64,000 nt of DNA from Pseudomonas sp. BGI-2 (GTDB taxonomy: Bacteria; Pseudomonadota; Gammaproteobacteria; Pseudomonadales; Pseudomonadaceae). Both the position numbers and the translations under genes were made by a program. Positions 1 through 10,261 of the stretch are shown in pieces. The DNA lies in contig NZ_SISB01000021.1 of the NCBI RefSeq assembly GCF_004310295.1, positions 45,971 through 109,970 of the forward strand. Reading direction: 5' to 3'. The notes beneath the pieces are model-generated. The model saw nothing but the letters and a program-made list of their open reading frames with translations, was not told the DNA's origin and did not search any database. Numbering within the stretch: the stretch's first letter is position 1; each line of letters begins with the position of its first letter.

Positions 1-363
1 CACTGCGCCGACTTGCTCGAACGCTCAAGCCCCGCTGACATCGTGCACATCAGCGATGACGTGACCCGCAAGGGCAGCAGCAGGCACATAGGCTACTGCG
101 CCAGCAAAGCCGGGCTCGACAGCCTCACCCTGTCCTTTGCCGCGAAATACGCGCCGACAATCAAGGTGAACGGTATCGCGCCAGCCCTGCTAATGTTCAA
201 TCCCTACGACGACGCCGCGTACCGCGCCAAAGCCCTGGCCAAATCCGCGCTGGGCATCGAACCCGGCAGCGAAGTGATCTACCAGAGCCTGCGTTATTTG
301 CTCGACAACCCTTATGTCACCGGCACGACCCTGACCGTCAACGGCGGACGGCACATCAAATAA
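1..363 (+). CDS. folM: Dihydromonapterin reductase FolM, C-terminal part
   Basis: This is the C-terminal part of a short-chain dehydrogenase/reductase; the start lies before the window and the reading frame is open from base 1. The visible part holds the SDR catalytic Tyr-x3-Lys as GYCASKAG and the C-terminal [14 protein letters not shown] typical of SDR enzymes that close with a glycine-rich segment. FolM reduces dihydromonapterin to tetrahydromonapterin, the cofactor of phenylalanine hydroxylase in pseudomonads. The assignment to FolM rather than another SDR rests mainly on the neighbours folE (22 bases downstream) and folX. The missing N-terminus would carry the NADPH-binding glycine motif. 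Confidence 0.85.
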   Translation, partial: HCADLLERSSPADIVHISDDVTRKGSSRHIGYCASKAGLDSLTLSFAAKYAPTIKVNGIAPALLMFNPYDDAAYRAKALAKSALGIEPGSEVIYQSLRYLLDNPYVTGTTLTVNGGRHIK

Positions 364-385
364 GCGGCCCCCGCGAGGATGTTCC

Positions 386-961
386 ATGACGTTATCCCTG
401 CCCCAGAATTCTCTGCCCCAGAGCTATCGCGAGATCCTCATTGGCCTCGGTGAAAACCCCGACCGCGAAGGACTGCAAGACACCCCTGTTCGCGCGGCCA
501 AGGCCATGCAGTACCTCTGCCATGGCTACGACCAGAGTGTCGAAGAGATCGTCAACGGCGCACTGTTTGCGTCAGACACCGACGAGATGATCATCGTCGC
601 CGACATCGAGCTCTATTCATTGTGCGAACATCACCTGCTGCCCTTCATTGGCAAGGCCCATGTGGCTTATATTCCCACGGGCAAGGTGCTGGGCCTGTCG
701 AAGATCGCGCGGCTGGTGGACATGTTCGCCCGTCGCCTGCAAATTCAGGAAAACCTCACCCGGCAAATCGCCGAGGCGGTGCAACAGGTGACCGACGCGG
801 CCGGTGTCGCGGTGGTCATCGAAGCCAAGCATATGTGCATGATGATGCGCGGCGTCGAGAAACAGAATTCGACCATGAACACTTCGGTGATGCTCGGCGC
901 CTTCCGCGAGTCGAGCAACACCCGCCAGGAGTTCCTGCAATTGATTGGACGGAGCAAGTAG
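386..961 (+). CDS. folE: GTP cyclohydrolase I (FolE)
   Basis: The 191-residue protein has the normal length for FolE, which converts GTP to 7,8-dihydroneopterin triphosphate, the first step of folate and pterin synthesis. The zinc site is visible: Cys80 and His83 in LCEHH and Cys151 in [10 protein letters not shown]. The SKIARLVD segment and the QENLT segment of the GTP pocket are also present. The ATG follows a GAGGA ribosome binding site. It sits between folM and folX, so this copy probably feeds tetrahydromonapterin synthesis as much as folate; pseudomonads often carry a second folE elsewhere. Confidence 0.95.
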   Translation: MTLSLPQNSLPQSYREILIGLGENPDREGLQDTPVRAAKAMQYLCHGYDQSVEEIVNGALFASDTDEMIIVADIELYSLCEHHLLPFIGKAHVAYIPTGKVLGLSKIARLVDMFARRLQIQENLTRQIAEAVQQVTDAAGVAVVIEAKHMCMMMRGVEKQNSTMNTSVMLGAFRESSNTRQEFLQLIGRSK

Positions 962-963
962 CA

Positions 964-1335
964 ATGCCACAACTTCAACCAGGAATGGCACGCATCCGGG
1001 TCAAAGACCTGTGCCTGCGGACCTTCATCGGGATCAACGAGGATGAAATCCTCAACAAGCAGGATGTGCTGATCAACCTGACCATCCTGTATGCCGCTCA
1101 GGAAGCGGTGCGTGACAACGACATCGATCACGCGCTGAATTACCGAACCATCACCAAGGCGATCATCGCTCACGTGGAGGGCAATCGTTTCGCGTTGCTC
1201 GAACGCCTGACCCAGGAAATTCTCGATCTGGTCATGGCCAACGCGTCGGTGCTGTACGCCGAGGTTGAAGTCGACAAGCCGCACGCCCTGCGATTCGCCG
1301 AGTCGGTGTCGATTACCCTGGCCGCGAGCCGCTGA
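964..1335 (+). CDS. folX: Dihydroneopterin triphosphate 2'-epimerase (FolX)
   Basis: The 123-residue protein is of the FolB/FolX tunnelling fold. It shows [19 protein letters not shown] at the N-terminus and a C-terminal [17 protein letters not shown] typical of the family. FolX epimerises dihydroneopterin triphosphate to the monapterin form, upstream of FolM. The ATG lies two bases after the folE stop, so the two genes are translationally close. FolB (dihydroneopterin aldolase) is the main alternative, but the folE-folX-folM arrangement favours FolX. Confidence 0.88.
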   Translation: MPQLQPGMARIRVKDLCLRTFIGINEDEILNKQDVLINLTILYAAQEAVRDNDIDHALNYRTITKAIIAHVEGNRFALLERLTQEILDLVMANASVLYAEVEVDKPHALRFAESVSITLAASR

Positions 1336-1403
1336 CCGCGTCTGGCGCATTGTCCGTCAGACTTTTATCATCCGCGCCACGATTGGATTGCACAGAGCCC
1401 GCC

Positions 1404-1700
1404 ATGAACGATCAACAACGCCTGGAACTTGAAGCCGCCGCCTTTCGCCGGCTGGTCGCCCACTTGGACAGCCGCAAGGATGTGCAGAACATCGACCTGA
1501 TGAACCTCTCCGGTTTCTGCCGCAACTGCCTGTCCAAGTGGTACAAGGCCGCCGCCGACGAACGCCAGATCGAGGTCAGCCTCGATGACGCCCGCGAAGT
1601 GGTTTACGGCATGCCGTACGCCGAGTGGAAAGCCCAATACCAGCAAGAAGCCAACGCCGAACAACAAGCGGCGTTCGCCAAAGGAAAACCCAATGATTAG
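1404..1700 (+). CDS. DUF1244 family protein
   Basis: This 98-residue protein belongs to the DUF1244 family of small alpha-helical proteins, recognised by LSGFCRNCLSKWY and the C-terminal YGMPYAEWKAQYQ. The ATG at 1404 gives the usual family length; the frame is open further upstream but that part is not conserved-looking. It follows folX by 68 bases and may be co-transcribed with the pterin cluster. No function is established for the family; the two cysteines in CRNC could bind a metal, but that is inference. Confidence 0.85.
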   Translation: MNDQQRLELEAAAFRRLVAHLDSRKDVQNIDLMNLSGFCRNCLSKWYKAAADERQIEVSLDDAREVVYGMPYAEWKAQYQQEANAEQQAAFAKGKPND

Positions 1701-2280
1701 GCGCTTGCTAAGTGTTAGCAACAGGCTAGGTTTACAAACAAGGAGTTAAATAGCTTCAGACGCTATGGTTTAAGCCTCTGACTCTGAGTCCTTTCGATAA
1801 GAATCTTCGATTCATCAGGGTGGGGGCTGGCTGATGGAGCTTGTTTGGGCGACCGAAGATTTGGTGATTGCCGGGCGTTCGTACACCGGCTTTCCGATTC
1901 TACTTTGGGACACGATGGAGAGTTTCGATAAAATCGTACCGCGTGATCTTACACCGTATATCCCTATACGCCCCCTCTCTCATTTCCCGTGAAAAAGGTA
2001 ATCAAAACTGTTACTCCCCTTAAATAAGGAACAGACTGTCATGTAACTCATCCTTAGCTCATTCTGATTCTGTAGGCTCTTCCACCTGCCCCTCCCTCAA
2101 TTCAAATGGCTATAAGCAAGTATTTGACCACTGGCTTACGTTCAGACGTTTACAATTCAATAACATTGTTGCACTCAGCTCCTACATCCGCCCAGTATAG
2201 TAGGCGAAATTTTAATTCATTTAATTTTAAAATATTTGATCCTGAATACTTAAAAATTTTTAATAGATGCTTGGTGTTTA
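1701..2280. other. AT-richer intergenic stretch before the MFS gene
   Basis: This 580-base stretch separates the pterin cluster from the drug exporter. It holds a perfect small palindrome (TTGCTAA-GTG-TTAGCAA, 1705-1721), a short frame that looks like an integrase fragment (1834-1992, listed separately), and from about 2140 on a strongly AT-rich segment unlike the GC-rich surroundings that presumably contains the exporter promoter. A 70-codon frame at 2106-2318 shows no recognisable protein features and is not called. Confidence 0.6.
1834..1992 (+). pseudogene. Probable N-terminal fragment of a tyrosine recombinase
   Basis: A 52-codon frame begins MELVWATEDLVIAGRSY and continues to GFPILLWDTMES. 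From memory this resembles the first 35-40 residues of a family of Pseudomonas site-specific integrases that begin with a VWATE..IAGRSYPGFPILLWD type sequence. After DTMES the similarity seems to stop and the frame ends soon after, so only a remnant is left, with no catalytic domain. It stands directly upstream of an AT-rich stretch and a drug exporter that look acquired. The assignment is a recollection of family sequence, not an alignment. Confidence 0.35.
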
Positions 2281-3780
2281 ATGACCTCTCGATGGATCGT
2301 TCTCGTAATTGTCTCTAGCGCACTGTTCTTAGTCAGCATTGACGTAACTGTACTGCACACGGCCCTGCCGGGTATTGTCTATGACCTCGGCGCGACCAGT
2401 TCTCAAAAGTTGTGGATCGTAAATACCTATTCCCTGGTCGTGGCGGGGCTGTTGCCCGGCTTTGGTGCACTGGGCGATCGCATTGGCCATCGCCGCGTCT
2501 TCATGTGGGGGCTGGTCGGGTTCGGGATCGCCTCACTGGCCGCCGCCTTCGCGCCAAGTGCCGAATTACTCATCACTGCCCGTATGCTGCTTGCCGTGGG
2601 AGCGGCAATGATGCTGCCCGCCACTATTGCTCTTCTGCGGCTGACCTTCAAGGAGGAGCGCGAGAGCGCTATCGCACTTGGCATATGGGGAGCCACCGCT
2701 TCCTGCGCTGTGGCCATCGGCCCGCTGATTGGAGGGGCGTTGTTGGAGTATTTTTGGTGGGGAGCAGTTTTCCTGATCAATGTGCCTGTCGTGCTGGTCA
2801 CACTGGCCCTGACCCTCCGTTATGTTCCCAGCCATGGGGGAAATGCCACGCGCCATTGGGATTTTTGGACCTCCGTCCTTATTACGCTCGCCTTGGTGGG
2901 ACTCATCTATGGGCTGAAGGAGGCTATCAGGCCCGACGGCGATACCATACATACCCTCGCGGCAATTGTTCTCGGCGGGTTGTTCACATGGTTGTTTCTG
3001 CGGCGACAGAAGAGTCTTCCCTCACCAATGTTGGACTTTTCGCTGTTTCGCAACCCGCGCTTCGCTGCAGGCATTATGGCAGCGCTGTTCAGCAGCCTGG
3101 CTATTATGGGCACCGATTTCGTAATTACCCAGCAACTGCAGCTTTCACACGGCTATACGCCTTTACAGGCGGGGCTGTACCTACTGCCAATCGCCGTCGC
3201 CGCGTTCCTGTCGGGCCCCGCTATAGGCTCCGTACTTATGCAGGTAGGGGTGGAACGCATGCTCGCAGTTATGCTCGGAGTGACTGGAATTGGGCTTGGT
3301 CTGTTTACCTTGTCGGGTGACGTCTCTCTCATCTGGCAGGCTGCCGCGCTGGCTCTATTTGGTTTTGGAGCGGGCGGAACCATGTCAGCTGCCTCTAGCG
3401 CAATTATGATCAGCGTGCCAGTGGATCGCGCGGGTATGGCTGGCTCCATCCAGGAGGTATCATTTGAACTGGGAGCAACGCTTGGTGTGGCCGTATTGGG
3501 CAGCCTGATGGCTGCGGTCTATACCGCCTCCTTTGCACCTCCATCGGATATGACCGTCCCGGTATTGGCATGGGACAGTATCGACCAGGCGTTGATTGCT
3601 GCCAGTTCACTTTCGCCCGATGCCGCAGCACGCATGACGGCAGCAGCGCGAATAGCCTTTGATCGCGGAGCTATCGTCAGCTTCACATTGGGGGCAGCCC
3701 TCGTGACGGCATTGGCGATTGGCATCGGTATACTGGCGCACCGCAGATCTGCCAACGCAAGCCTTCCGGTAGAACTATGA
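2281..3780 (+). CDS. DHA2-family MFS drug efflux transporter (SmvA-like)
   Basis: The 499-residue protein is a 14-helix major facilitator of the DHA2 drug:proton antiporter family. Motif A is seen as GALGDRIGHRRV (residues ~60-72), the D1 segment as SIDVTVLHTALP, and motif C as GPLIGGALLE. The overall sequence is close in type to SmvA, which exports methyl viologen and quaternary ammonium biocides. The gene stands alone. Its codon use (ata, tta, tct, gta) is less GC-biased than its neighbours and its flanks are AT-rich, which suggests acquisition. A TetR-type repressor, common beside smvA, is not present. Confidence 0.88.
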   Translation: MTSRWIVLVIVSSALFLVSIDVTVLHTALPGIVYDLGATSSQKLWIVNTYSLVVAGLLPGFGALGDRIGHRRVFMWGLVGFGIASLAAAFAPSAELLITARMLLAVGAAMMLPATIALLRLTFKEERESAIALGIWGATASCAVAIGPLIGGALLEYFWWGAVFLINVPVVLVTLALTLRYVPSHGGNATRHWDFWTSVLITLALVGLIYGLKEAIRPDGDTIHTLAAIVLGGLFTWLFLRRQKSLPSPMLDFSLFRNPRFAAGIMAALFSSLAIMGTDFVITQQLQLSHGYTPLQAGLYLLPIAVAAFLSGPAIGSVLMQVGVERMLAVMLGVTGIGLGLFTLSGDVSLIWQAAALALFGFGAGGTMSAASSAIMISVPVDRAGMAGSIQEVSFELGATLGVAVLGSLMAAVYTASFAPPSDMTVPVLAWDSIDQALIAASSLSPDAAARMTAAARIAFDRGAIVSFTLGAALVTALAIGIGILAHRRSANASLPVEL

Positions 3781-4160
3781 ATGCGTGAACCGTATTGGCG
3801 TTCATTCAGATGTGAGGTCGGCTTCCATGGCAGCAAGTTCAACCACTCAATCTCTGCCCGCAGGGCAGAAACCAGAGCCCTCAAGACATGAAGTTTTTTA
3901 GGCCGGAGTCGGTCACGACCGAATGTTACTTGGGCTTTTTTCAGCGTGGCAAGTTAGGCCGTGAGGGCGGGGGCTGTACGAATTGACCTCCGCCAATAAA
4001 TGGTCAGGTCGAATGCAAACGGGTGGTCAAGTGGAGTGCAATTATCCAGCTTAGGTGTGGTTCGAAATGACCTCAAAAAAAGTAAAAAAAATTACTATAT
4101 GTAAGTAACTGAAAACGTTTGCGAATATCGCATTTAACAGTTAATAAGGAGCCATATTCA
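3781..4160. other. Intergenic stretch with direct repeats, possibly an IS end
   Basis: This 380-base gap contains a hairpin (TCTGCCC-GCA-GGGCAGA, about 3853-3869) shortly after the exporter, which may help termination but lacks a following T-run. It also holds two 18-base imperfect direct repeats (listed separately) and a poly-A-rich segment near 4075-4095 before the hopJ ribosome binding site (TAAGGAG, 4145-4151). No coding capacity was recognised in it. Confidence 0.5.
4001..4041 (+). repeat. Two 18-bp imperfect direct repeats (IS21-end-like)
   Basis: Copies at 4001-4018 and 4024-4041 agree at 15 of 18 positions and share the core TGGTCA..GT.GA.TGCAA. A related inverted element (GAATTGACCTCCGCC) lies just before at about 3980-3995. 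Multiple short repeats of this kind are typical of the ends of IS21-family elements, whose transposase binds them. No transposase gene or opposite end is visible, so this would be a remnant. They could instead be operator repeats. Confidence 0.35.
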
Positions 4161-4499
4161 ATGAGTGATTTGAACACCCTGCGCACCCGCCTCAAGAGCG
4201 GCGAACACGTTTTTGCCGACACCTTGGCCTTCATCGCCACCGGCTACGAATATCAGCCCCAAGCCTTCAACAACGGCGGCGTGGAAAACGCAGCCGGGCA
4301 GAACGAAGGCTCGTGCAAGACTCTGGGTCTGGCGCTGCTGGAAGGCTTGAGCGATGAAGAAACGTTGTTGGCGTTCGGCGAGCATTACCGCTCGGTGGTG
4401 GCCACGCCTGAAGGCAGCGATCACGGCAATATCCGCGCGTTGATTGCGCATGGTTTGGCCGGTGTGAATTTCACTCAGCAGCCGCTGACTCGTCGCTGA
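4161..4499 (+). CDS. HopJ family protein
   Basis: The 112-residue protein matches the HopJ type III effector family by its overall pattern: FADTLAFIATGYEYQPQAFNNG, then ENAAGQNEGSCKTLG, then LLAFGEHYRSV and a C-terminal GSDHGNIRALI. The ATG at 4161 follows TAAGGAG; upstream codons are not part of the family. Although named for a P. syringae effector, the family is widespread in free-living bacteria and a housekeeping or stress role is just as likely. No type III secretion genes, chaperone gene or hrp box was seen near it. Confidence 0.85.
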   Translation: MSDLNTLRTRLKSGEHVFADTLAFIATGYEYQPQAFNNGGVENAAGQNEGSCKTLGLALLEGLSDEETLLAFGEHYRSVVATPEGSDHGNIRALIAHGLAGVNFTQQPLTRR

Positions 4500-4622
4500 T
4501 TCCACGCCCACCCAACACATCCCGACTTTTAAGATTGACCCGGCGACTTTATTTCGTTTGCCGGGCAACGCTGCTCACGGCTTAGATAAAAAGAAGCATC
4601 CCTTCTTCTGAGTCAGGTATCC

Positions 4623-5873
4623 ATGAGCAGCGAAACCATCAGCCGGTCGATCAACATCGTGCACCCCGTCACACTCAGCCACGGCAAAAACGCCGAGGTC
4701 TGGGACACCGATGGCAAACGCTATATCGACTTTGTCGGCGGCATCGGCGTGCTGAACCTCGGCCATTGCCATCCGCGCATCGTCGAAGCCATTCGTGAAC
4801 AAGCCACCCGGCTGACTCACTACGCGTTCAACGCCGCCCCGCATGTGCCCTACCTCGAACTGATGGATCGCCTGACGGCGTTCATGCCAGTGGACTACCC
4901 GGTCAGCGGCATGCTCACCAACAGCGGCGCGGAAGCAGCGGAAAACGCCCTGAAGATCGTGCGTGGCGCCACCGGTCGCACCGCGGTCATCGCTTTCGAT
5001 GGCGCCTTCCACGGCCGCACCCTCGCCACACTCAATCTCAATGGCAAAGTCGCGCCTTACAAACAGAAAGTCGGCGTGCTGCCGGGGCCGGTGTTTCATT
5101 TGCCGTACCCGAGCAAGGACAACGGCGTGACCTGCGCCGAAGCCTTGAAGGCCATGGATCGACTGTTCAGTGTCGAGATCGACGTTGAAGATGTGGCCTG
5201 CTTTATCGTCGAACCGGTGCAAGGTGAAGCTGGCTTCCTGGCGATGGATGTGGAGTTCGCCCAAGCGCTGCGACGCTTCTGCGATGAGAAGGGCATTGTG
5301 TTGATCGCCGACGAAATCCAGTCCGGCTTCGGTCGCACCGGCCAGCGCTTTGCGTTCTCGCGACTGGGCATTGAGCCGGACCTGATCCTGCTGGGCAAAA
5401 GCATTGCCGGCGGCGTGCCGCTGGGTGCGGTTGTCGGGCGTAAGTCGCTGCTCGACACCTTGCCAAAGGGCGGGCTGGGCGGCACCTATTCAGGCAATCC
5501 CATCGCCTGCGCCGCGGCGCTGGCAACCCTGGACGAAATGACTGACGCGCAGCTGCAAGCCTGGGGCTCACAACAGGAAGAAGCGATTGTCAGCCGCTAC
5601 GAATCATGGCGTACCAGCAAGCTGTCGCCGTATCTGGGCCGTTTGACCGGCGTGGGTGCAATGCGGGGCATCGAGTTGATCAATGCCGACGGCACACCGG
5701 CATCGGCGCAGTTGACCCAGCTGCTGGCGTTGGCACGAGACGCAGGTTTGCTGGTGATGCCCAGCGGCAAGGCGCGCCACATCATCCGGCTGTTGGCGCC
5801 GTTGACCACCGAGGCGGTAGTGCTGGAAGAAGGGCTGGATATCCTTGAGGCGTGCCTGGCGAAGCTTTCCTGA
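4623..5873 (+). CDS. PLP-dependent class III aminotransferase (GabT/2-aminoadipate type)
   Basis: The 416-residue protein is a class III (omega) aminotransferase. It shows the TNSGAEAAENALKI cofactor-binding segment (~residues 98-111), FHGRT, the aspartate in LIADEIQSGFGRTG, and the Schiff-base lysine in LLGKSIAGG (~residue 260). This sequence type includes 4-aminobutyrate transaminases and the pseudomonad 2-aminoadipate transaminase of lysine breakdown; the two cannot be separated by eye. The gene has no operon partner: hopJ ends 123 bases upstream and the next gene is convergent. Confidence 0.88.
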   Translation: MSSETISRSINIVHPVTLSHGKNAEVWDTDGKRYIDFVGGIGVLNLGHCHPRIVEAIREQATRLTHYAFNAAPHVPYLELMDRLTAFMPVDYPVSGMLTNSGAEAAENALKIVRGATGRTAVIAFDGAFHGRTLATLNLNGKVAPYKQKVGVLPGPVFHLPYPSKDNGVTCAEALKAMDRLFSVEIDVEDVACFIVEPVQGEAGFLAMDVEFAQALRRFCDEKGIVLIADEIQSGFGRTGQRFAFSRLGIEPDLILLGKSIAGGVPLGAVVGRKSLLDTLPKGGLGGTYSGNPIACAAALATLDEMTDAQLQAWGSQQEEAIVSRYESWRTSKLSPYLGRLTGVGAMRGIELINADGTPASAQLTQLLALARDAGLLVMPSGKARHIIRLLAPLTTEAVVLEEGLDILEACLAKLS

Positions 5874-6049
5874 GAGCAAACTACGATCAGGGACTGACAT
5901 AGCGAATTATGTTCGCTTGTAGTCCCCGATTTTGCGTCGCAATACTGGCCAAATACCCCCTTTACCAAGCGAGATCACTACCACCTATAAGCCTCAGGCA
6001 GTCATGTAGCAATGCCCCGGACAGCCTGACCGCTGCACGTTATTGATAG

Positions 6050-6622
6050 CTACCCCGGTACCGAGGATTTTTGCGCACCGACACTGCCCGCCCTACCGGC
6101 GACTGCCAGTGCCACGCAACAAGCCAGTAACGAGAATGCGGCGAATGCGCCCATTACATGTAGGTAAGGCAACACGTGATTCCAGGCTCGAGCCACCCCC
6201 AGGAAAGCGGCGAATAGCCAACCACTCATGGAAAGCGCACCCAACAAGGCAAGCCGCGCGCGGCCTGCACTGCGCAGTGCGACGAATGGAGCCTTTTGCA
6301 GCAGCGGGAAGCCGACTCGATGCAATAATGCACCGTTCAGACTAAGCAGCACGACGACAGTCACCTTGGCCCAGAGTTTCTGATTGAGCAGATACGCATC
6401 GCCTTCATCGAGGTAACCCTGAAGCACCAGTAACAGTCCGCTTGCCCACAGGGCCAGCAGTGCGAGGCTGACGATCTTCTGAGTTTCATCAAGGTACTCA
6501 AGCCTCGCCTGGTCCAGTATTTCCTTGCGCCAACTCCAAAGCTTGTGATCCGCTTGCAACACCCTCCCCAGGGCAATACACGTAGCGAGCAGATGACCGT
6601 ATACGAGAAGCATTTTGAGCAT
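6050..6622 (-). CDS. Inner-membrane protein of unknown function
   Basis: The 190-residue protein shows five hydrophobic segments, at about residues 4-23, 50-70, 86-107, 126-146 and 154-176, so it is an integral membrane protein. Conserved-looking His residues (GHLLATCIALG, LLHRVGF, LPYLHVMG) could be cofactor ligands as in small haem-binding membrane proteins, but that is speculation. I do not recognise the family with confidence. It is convergent with the aminotransferase gene and no partner gene is adjacent. Confidence 0.7.
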   Translation of the reverse strand: MLKMLLVYGHLLATCIALGRVLQADHKLWSWRKEILDQARLEYLDETQKIVSLALLALWASGLLLVLQGYLDEGDAYLLNQKLWAKVTVVVLLSLNGALLHRVGFPLLQKAPFVALRSAGRARLALLGALSMSGWLFAAFLGVARAWNHVLPYLHVMGAFAAFSLLACCVALAVAGRAGSVGAQKSSVPG

Positions 6623-6986
6623 TGCCTTGACCTTATTATTGTTTTGGCGCTGCGTTCCCTGCTTCGCTGAATTGAAAGCGAATGATACAAATTTGCAATT
6701 GCATTTTCAACATGAGCATTCATTCATAGGTGCTGGCACCGACCGCGATACAACTGTCATCACACATAGAGCCGGTCATTCCTGTGGCGGATGATGTAGC
6801 CGGTCGGCAACCACCACAACACTGTTGTTCGAATGCAGGTCTATGCCACAAAAGGCTTTCAGATTAGCAGTGTCAAAAAAATACCCCTCATAGAGGGGTA
6901 TTTGTGTAGTTACAGTCTGGAAAGACCCTAACTATGTATTCCTAGGTGGGGGAATAGCCGAGGCCGGTATTTTCATTGCAACGCAA
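6623..6986. other. Intergenic region between membrane-protein gene and trxB
   Basis: This 364-base gap contains the presumed promoter of the membrane-protein gene (minus strand, AT-richer around 6640-6700) and the trxB terminator near 6879-6903. No coding frame or RNA gene was recognised. Confidence 0.5.
6875..6905 (-). terminator. Rho-independent terminator downstream of trxB
   Basis: An inverted repeat with the core TACCCCTC-ATA-GAGGGGTA is flanked by six A on its left side, so on the minus strand the stem is followed by a T-run. It lies about 80 bases after the trxB stop. The right side also has TTT, so it may work in both directions. Confidence 0.8.
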
Positions 6987-8265
<1,279 letters not shown>

Positions 8266-9018
8266 ATGCCCGCCCCTGTTCTGTCCGGCCCGCAATACCT
8301 GCGCGAAGGCCTCAAGCTGGTCCTGAGCCCCAGCCTGCGTTTGTTCGTGTTGTTGCCCTTGGCGATCAACCTCGTGCTGTTCGTCGGATTGATCTACCTG
8401 GCCAGCCATCAATTCAGCCTGTGGGTCGATACGCTGATGCCGTCCCTGCCCGACTGGTTGAGTTTTCTCAGTTACGTCCTCTGGCCGATTTTTGTCGTGC
8501 TGGTGGTGCTCATGGTGTTTTTCACCTTCACCATGCTCGCCAACGTCATCGCCGCGCCGTTCAACGGCTTCCTGGCGGAGAAGGTCGAAGTGGTGGTGCG
8601 CGGCACCGATGACTTTCCGGCGTTCAGCTGGGGTGAACTGATTGCCATGATCCCCCGCACCTTGTCTCGGGAAATGCGCAAACTCGGCTATTTCCTGCCG
8701 CGGGCGATCGGGTTGTTCATTCTCTCGTTCATCCCCGTGGTGAACATCATTGCTGCGCCGCTGTGGCTGCTGTTCGGCGTGTGGATGATGGCAATCCAGT
8801 ACATCGACTACCCGGCGGACAACCACAAACTGGGCTGGAACGAAATGCTCGCCTGGCTGCGCGAGAAGCGCTGGCAGAGCATGAGTTTTGGCGGGAGTGT
8901 TTATCTGGTGCTGCTGATTCCGGTGGTCAACATCCTGATGATGCCGGCGGCTGTGGCGGGTGCGACCCTGTTCTGGGTGCGTGAGCGTGGCGCGGAGAAT
9001 TTGGTGACCCAACGCTGA
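8266..9018 (+). CDS. cysZ: Sulfate transporter CysZ
   Basis: The 250-residue protein is a CysZ-type inner-membrane sulfate channel. It has hydrophobic segments near residues 21-45, 62-92, 138-170 and 206-235, and the conserved patches [16 protein letters not shown] and [14 protein letters not shown]. CysZ imports sulfate for cysteine synthesis, which fits the cysD-cysNC genes 7-10 kb away. The ATG at 8266 has GGAG seven bases before it and gives the normal length. Confidence 0.92.
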   Translation: MPAPVLSGPQYLREGLKLVLSPSLRLFVLLPLAINLVLFVGLIYLASHQFSLWVDTLMPSLPDWLSFLSYVLWPIFVVLVVLMVFFTFTMLANVIAAPFNGFLAEKVEVVVRGTDDFPAFSWGELIAMIPRTLSREMRKLGYFLPRAIGLFILSFIPVVNIIAAPLWLLFGVWMMAIQYIDYPADNHKLGWNEMLAWLREKRWQSMSFGGSVYLVLLIPVVNILMMPAAVAGATLFWVRERGAENLVTQR

Positions 9019-9082
9019 CACCGTCACAAATCCATCATCGAAACGCCACAATGACGACATGGCCTCAGCCGACACTGGGGTC

Positions 9083-10258
9083 ATGACGACAGCTCTGCAT
9101 ATCACTCTGATCACCGAAACCTTCCCACCGGAAATCAACGGCGTGGCCAATACCCTCGGCCGCTTGTGCGATGGATTGCGCGCTCGCGGGCATCAGGTTG
9201 AACTGGTGCGACCACGTCAGGGCTGCGATCAGCAGTTGGGCAGTGACGATGAGTTGTTGCTGTGTCGCGGCTGGCCGCTGCCGGGCTATCCCGGTTTGCA
9301 ATGGGGTCAGTCGTCGATGCACAAGCTGCTGCGGCGCTGGAAACGCAATCGCCCGGACGTGCTCTACATTGCCACGGAAGGCCCGCTGGGATTGTCGGCA
9401 TTGCGGGCGGCACGGCGTTTGGGGATTTCGGTGGTCAGCGGCTTCCATACCAATTTCCAGCAGTATTCCAATCAGTACGGGCTCGGATTGCTGTCGCGCT
9501 TGCTGACTCACTACCTGCGCTGGTTTCACAATCGTTCTACGTTGACGCTGGTGCCCAGCATCAGCCAGCGACTGGAACTGGAGCGGCGTCATTTCGAACG
9601 TCTTGCGTTGTTGTCCCGAGGGGTCGACAGCCAATTGTTCCACCCGGTCAAACGCCTGCAATCGCTACGCGAACAGTGGGGCCTGGGTGAGAAGGACATC
9701 GCGGTCATCCACGTAGGACGTCTGGCGCAGGAGAAAAATCTTGGCTTGCTCAAGCGCTGCTTCGACGCGCTGAAAGCCACTTATCCCCAGCGCAACATGA
9801 AGCTGATTGTGGTTGGCGACGGCCCGCAGCGGGGGGCCTTGGAACAGCAGCTTCCCGAAGCGATTTTCTGTGGCGCACAACGCGGCGAGGTTTTGGCCAG
9901 CCACTATGCGTCGGCGGATGTGTTTCTGTTTCCGAGTTTGACCGAAACGTTTGGCAACGTTGTGCTTGAGGCATTGGCTTCGGGACTGGGTGTGGTTGCC
10001 TACGATCAGGCGGCAGCGGCTCAGCATATTCGCCATGGCTACAACGGCGTGCTGGCGATGCCAGGGGATGAAGAGGCGTTCTGCGATGCGGCAACGTGGT
10101 TGCTGGAGGAGCGCGAAACCTTGCGGTGCGTGCGGCTCAATGCGCGCCAGCATGCGAGTCGGCAGGGCTGGGCGGCGATTATCGAGCAGTTTGAGGGGCA
10201 GTTGCGGGGGGCTTGTTCGCAGGAACAAGCCCTGCCAGATGCAGCGTTGTTGCCTTAA
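9083..10258 (+). CDS. Glycosyltransferase, GT4 family
   Basis: With the ATG at 9083 the protein has 391 residues. The N-terminus ITETFPPEINGVANTLG is typical of GT4 glycosyltransferases of the mannosyl/glucosyl-lipid type. In the C-terminal half, VIHVGRLAQEKNLGLL and the nucleotide-sugar EX7E motif in SLTETFGNVVLEALASG are clear. It probably transfers a sugar from a nucleotide donor to a membrane lipid or related acceptor; the acceptor cannot be told. An in-frame ATG at 9059 would add eight residues. The gene follows cysZ by 64 bases. Confidence 0.85.
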   Translation: MTTALHITLITETFPPEINGVANTLGRLCDGLRARGHQVELVRPRQGCDQQLGSDDELLLCRGWPLPGYPGLQWGQSSMHKLLRRWKRNRPDVLYIATEGPLGLSALRAARRLGISVVSGFHTNFQQYSNQYGLGLLSRLLTHYLRWFHNRSTLTLVPSISQRLELERRHFERLALLSRGVDSQLFHPVKRLQSLREQWGLGEKDIAVIHVGRLAQEKNLGLLKRCFDALKATYPQRNMKLIVVGDGPQRGALEQQLPEAIFCGAQRGEVLASHYASADVFLFPSLTETFGNVVLEALASGLGVVAYDQAAAAQHIRHGYNGVLAMPGDEEAFCDAATWLLEERETLRCVRLNARQHASRQGWAAIIEQFEGQLRGACSQEQALPDAALLP

Positions 10259-10261
10259 AAG

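Noticed and set aside
2106..2318. A 70-codon frame before the MFS exporter
   Set aside because: AT-rich, no ribosome binding site or family pattern, and it overlaps the certain exporter start.
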